Below are positions 6,550-8,275 of a stretch of 8,275 bases of DNA, piece after piece (position 1 is the stretch's first letter; each line of letters opens with the position of its first letter). The position numbers were made by a program, and so were the translations under genes. The DNA comes from Thermoplasmatales archaeon UBA582 (lineage in GTDB: Archaea > Thermoplasmatota > Thermoplasmata > Thermoplasmatales > Thermoplasmataceae), in NCBI GenBank assembly GCA_002502705.1, contig DAQB01000072.1, forward strand, positions 8,159-16,433, written 5' to 3'. The notes beneath the pieces are model-generated. The model saw only the letters and a list, made by a program, of their open reading frames with translations. It was not told the origin of the DNA and did no database searches.

Positions 6550-6607
6550 GTCTAATTTTCGTTTAAAAGTAATATTGAAAATAGATTTCAATGAACGTCT
6601 AATTTTC
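6550..6607. repeat. Direct repeat GTCTAATTTTC with an inverted partial copy between
   Basis: GTCTAATTTTC occurs at 6550-6560 and 6597-6607. Between them GAAAATAGA (about 6577-6585) is complementary to either copy with one bulged base, so two alternative hairpins can be drawn. The region lies between tRNA-Leu and the zinc-ribbon gene promoter and has no coding potential that I can see. It may be chance in A+T-rich DNA. Confidence 0.35.
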
Positions 6608-6652
6608 AAGGCATTGATGGGTTTGTTACCTTTTTTTCACGAAGAAGAGGAA

Positions 6653-6737
6653 TGCAGGGGATGGGATTTGAACCCACGTATCCCTACGGAACCAGACCCT
6701 CAATCTGGCGCCTTTGACCAATCTCGACAACCCCTGC
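6653..6737 (-). tRNA. tRNA-Leu (anticodon GAG)
   Basis: The minus strand folds as a class II tRNA. The acceptor stem GCAGGGG/CCCCTGC is perfect, with discriminator A at 6653. The anticodon stem CCAGA/TCTGG encloses the 7-base loop TTGAGGG, giving anticodon GAG for CUC/CUU codons. A long variable arm (TCCGTAGGGATA region) is typical of Leu. The T arm is GTGGG-TTCAAAT-CCCAT, closing with a G:U pair. CCA is not encoded, and there is no intron. The discriminator A and the long variable arm agree with Leu in Archaea. Confidence 0.96.
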
Positions 6738-6760
6738 TCTTGAACGGGTAATCAAAAAAA

Positions 6761-6770
6761 CATATTTAAT
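6761..6770 (-). promoter_or_regulatory. TATA box of tRNA-Leu
   Basis: The minus strand reads ATTAAATATG, centred about 29 nt upstream of the mature 5' end. That allows a few bases of 5' leader to be removed by RNase P. Confidence 0.45.
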
Positions 6771-6861
6771 TTTGGCAAGGTTTTTGGATATCAGCTGAGC
6801 AAATGTAAATTCAGCTATGATCTTCATCATTCATAAAATTAAGACTTTTCAAACATGGTAA

Positions 6862-7473
6862 TCAGATCGATGTAAAATATATGAATATCGCTGTCAAGAC
6901 GAGTATCAGAGATATAACATAATCCATGATATTTGGTTTTATTCCTGAGATGATCCTACCCAGCGCCCTCTTGCTTAAAATAGTCACGATCATAAGGGAA
7001 AGTGCACTCGAAAGAATAAACACTATAATTATAAGCGAGAATTTAAGTGATCCCATTGCAAATGCGTAAACCATGAAGGGAATAATAGCAAAGTCCGGGA
7101 AGATACTGACGAGTAGAACTGAGTTCTCGTAAACTTCACTTTTGCCGGTTTCTTTCCTCTCTGAATATCCATTCAGTAAAAAATAGGCCGCTACCAGTAG
7201 GAGGGTAGTTTCAGTCGCAATAAATAAAGCATTACTGTAGAAAGATGACAGTACCAGACCTAATAGAACAACGAGGGCACCAACAGCAACCGAAATCCCT
7301 GCATGTCCGGCGCCCAGTAAAAAAGCAATTCTTGAAGTCCGGGATCGACTGTATTTCCTTGACACTGAAAGCGCCGCTAAAGGAGCCCAGTGATCTGGTG
7401 CAATCATATGCACAGAAGCAATAATAATTGAAATCGCGAGTATAAAGGTAAAAGTAATACTGTTTCCAGACAC
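6862..7473 (-). CDS. NiCoT/UreH-like multi-pass membrane protein, putative metal transporter
   Basis: The 203-residue product is almost entirely hydrophobic, with about six membrane segments. The first helix ends in H22-M-I-A-P-D27-H28, the HX4DH pattern that defines the nickel/cobalt transporter (NiCoT, RcnA) and UreH/HupE-like superfamily, where it helps bind the metal. A basic loop rich in Ser and Arg (residues 38-48) follows, then a second helix with GAGHAG (His57), matching the second conserved Gly-His motif. Transition-metal transport is the best guess; the substrate and direction cannot be read from the sequence. The protein is shorter than classical eight-helix NiCoTs. No ATG is available near the start. 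GTG 7473 lies about 26 nt from a TATA box and is preferred over TTG 7479. It has no adjacent urease, hydrogenase or cobalamin gene. Confidence 0.7.
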   Translation of the reverse strand: MSGNSITFTFILAISIIIASVHMIAPDHWAPLAALSVSRKYSRSRTSRIAFLLGAGHAGISVAVGALVVLLGLVLSSFYSNALFIATETTLLLVAAYFLLNGYSERKETGKSEVYENSVLLVSIFPDFAIIPFMVYAFAMGSLKFSLIIIVFILSSALSLMIVTILSKRALGRIISGIKPNIMDYVISLILVLTAIFIYFTSI

Positions 7474-7493
7474 AATCAACTATCTATAATGCG

Positions 7494-7503
7494 CTTTAAA
7501 TAT
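7494..7503 (-). promoter_or_regulatory. TATA box of the NiCoT-like gene
   Basis: The minus strand reads ATATTTAAAG, centred about 25 nt upstream of GTG 7473. This suggests a leaderless transcript separate from the methyltransferase gene upstream, which ends at 7542. Confidence 0.45.
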
Positions 7504-7541
7504 GAATAACTTGTCTTATTGATCCTTATCTGCACAGATTT

Positions 7542-8138
7542 TCAGTTTAAAGTTTTAGGAGTATAACTGCCTTCAATTTCCAGAAGAGCGATTTTCTTTT
7601 CTATACCAGGACCATAGCCCCCCAGACCTCCGGATTTTCTGATTATCCTGTGACAGGGAATAATCAATGGGATTGGATTCTTTGCGCATGCATTTGCAAC
7701 TGCCCTCACCGCTCGTGGTTTGCCAATCCTTTTGGCTATTTCGCTATAACTGACAGTCTGGCCGTATGGTACATCAAGCAGGGCAGACCAGACCTCCAGT
7801 TCAAATGGAGTTCCATCGACTTTAAGGTTGAATTTAACATCTTCACCGGAAATAAATGCTTCAATTCCTTTCTTCAGTTCCAAATTTCCACTTATCTCCA
7901 CTTTTTCTGATCCAGGGAATTCTGATCTTATTCGATCCTTGAGGAAATCAACATCATCCGAAATATCAATCATACGGATAGCATGTTCCGTATAAGCAAC
8001 AAGTAAGTTCCCGATAACAGACGGAAATACTGAAAAATAAATTCTTTTTTCGTAAACTGGATCAATGGAATCATTGACGATACGACTCTTTCCTCCCTCA
8101 ACAGCCTTCAGGTTAAGTAATGAAGAATCATCAAGCAT
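7542..8138 (-). CDS. ogt: Methylated-DNA--protein-cysteine S-methyltransferase (O6-alkylguanine-DNA alkyltransferase)
   Basis: This suicide repair enzyme transfers the methyl group of O6-methylguanine (and O4-methylthymine) in DNA to its own cysteine. The C-terminal half is canonical: a start near TPFELEVW (110-117), helix-turn-helix VSYSEIAKRIGKPRAVRAVANA, and PCHRI at 161-165 with the acceptor Cys162. Residues matching human MGMT are Tyr131 (Y114), Arg145 (the R128 arginine finger), Asn154 (N137) and Glu189 (E172). The N-terminal half is the usual weakly conserved ribonuclease-H-like domain (about 32-105), preceded by roughly 30 extra residues of unknown role. At 198 residues the protein is somewhat longer than typical Ogt. 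There is no Ada-type zinc domain, so it is a repair protein rather than an inducible regulator. ATG 8138 is supported by a good ribosome site. The symbol could equally be written mgmt. Confidence 0.93.
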   Translation of the reverse strand: MLDDSSLLNLKAVEGGKSRIVNDSIDPVYEKRIYFSVFPSVIGNLLVAYTEHAIRMIDISDDVDFLKDRIRSEFPGSEKVEISGNLELKKGIEAFISGEDVKFNLKVDGTPFELEVWSALLDVPYGQTVSYSEIAKRIGKPRAVRAVANACAKNPIPLIIPCHRIIRKSGGLGGYGPGIEKKIALLEIEGSYTPKTLN

Positions 8139-8145
8139 GTTTCAT

Positions 8146-8152
8146 TCTCCTT
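8146..8152 (-). promoter_or_regulatory. Ribosome site of the alkyltransferase
   Basis: The minus strand reads AAGGAGA, 7 nt before ATG 8138. Unlike several neighbouring genes, this one is therefore translated from a leadered mRNA. A possible TATA box TTTTAATG (complement of 8172-8179) would start transcription near 8150 and would leave the site at the very 5' end; a more distant promoter is also possible. Confidence 0.6.
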
Positions 8153-8236
8153 ATACTAGGATGTGCTGTAACATTAAAACAGTTACGTAGTTCTTCCAAT
8201 CGTTCTTAGATCACAAGATTTTTCAATCATTTTTGG

Positions 8237-8275
8237 TTAGTTGCCAACTGCTATCTGTTCAATCGATTCCTTCAC
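8237..8275 (-). CDS. Possible 3' end of a partial gene
   Basis: On the minus strand the edge of the window opens with 12 sense codons (VKESIEQIAVGN) ending in TAA at 8237-8239; the other two minus-strand frames stop within five codons. This could be the C-terminus of a gene lying beyond the right edge. The stretch is too short for identification and may be chance. Confidence 0.25.
   Translation of the reverse strand: MKESIEQIAVGN

Noticed and set aside
6631..6637. T-run on the plus strand as a terminator
   Set aside because: No plus-strand gene leads into it; the nearest transcript, the tRNA, runs on the other strand.
1..8275. CRISPR array, insertion sequence, or phage/defence island
   Set aside because: No regularly spaced repeats, transposase or terminal inverted repeats were seen; all sizeable genes look chromosomal.

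Overview
The window looks archaeal, most likely from an aerobic, A+T-rich relative of the Thermoplasmatales. The evidence is the set of archaeal-type TATA boxes placed 20-30 bp upstream of start codons (several genes look leaderless), the use of GGAG/GGTGA ribosome sites for internal genes, a tRNA-Leu without encoded CCA, and the gene content. The lineage is inferred; no rRNA or other marker is present.

Layout, left to right. (1) Minus strand, 1-933: glutamate formimidoyltransferase (ftcD), followed 3 nt downstream by the first codons of another gene, possibly the cyclodeaminase partner. This is the one-carbon end of histidine degradation. (2) Plus strand, 1172-5652: a class I ribonucleotide reductase (RNR) locus with three genes: a degenerate R2-like protein, the catalytic R1 (ATP cone, all active-site Cys present) and a complete R2 (six metal ligands and radical Tyr). 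R1 and R2 overlap by 13 nt; the R2-like gene has its own promoter and is followed by a separate R1 promoter preceded by two tandem palindromes. (3) Minus strand, 5712-6479: an unrecognised membrane protein with an N-terminal zinc ribbon. (4) Minus strand, 6653-6737: tRNA-Leu(GAG). (5) Minus strand, 6862-7473: a multi-pass membrane protein with the HX4DH signature of the NiCoT/UreH-like metal transporter superfamily. (6) Minus strand, 7542-8138: an O6-methylguanine-DNA methyltransferase. (7) A few codons of a possible further minus-strand gene at the right edge.

The most notable item is the R2-like gene at 1172-2176. It aligns without gaps to the complete R2 through the four-helix metal core. 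It keeps the first acidic ligand (as Glu), both His ligands, and the Trp and Asp of the long-range radical-transfer triad. It has lost three of the four carboxylate ligands (to Thr, Gln and Leu), the radical Tyr (to Leu) and the C-terminal tail that docks R2 on R1. The reading frame is intact, so it is probably a maintained accessory beta-prime-like subunit rather than a pseudogene. Known analogies are yeast Rnr4 (a metal-free partner of Rnr2) and, for the ligand pattern only, bacterial class Ie R2.
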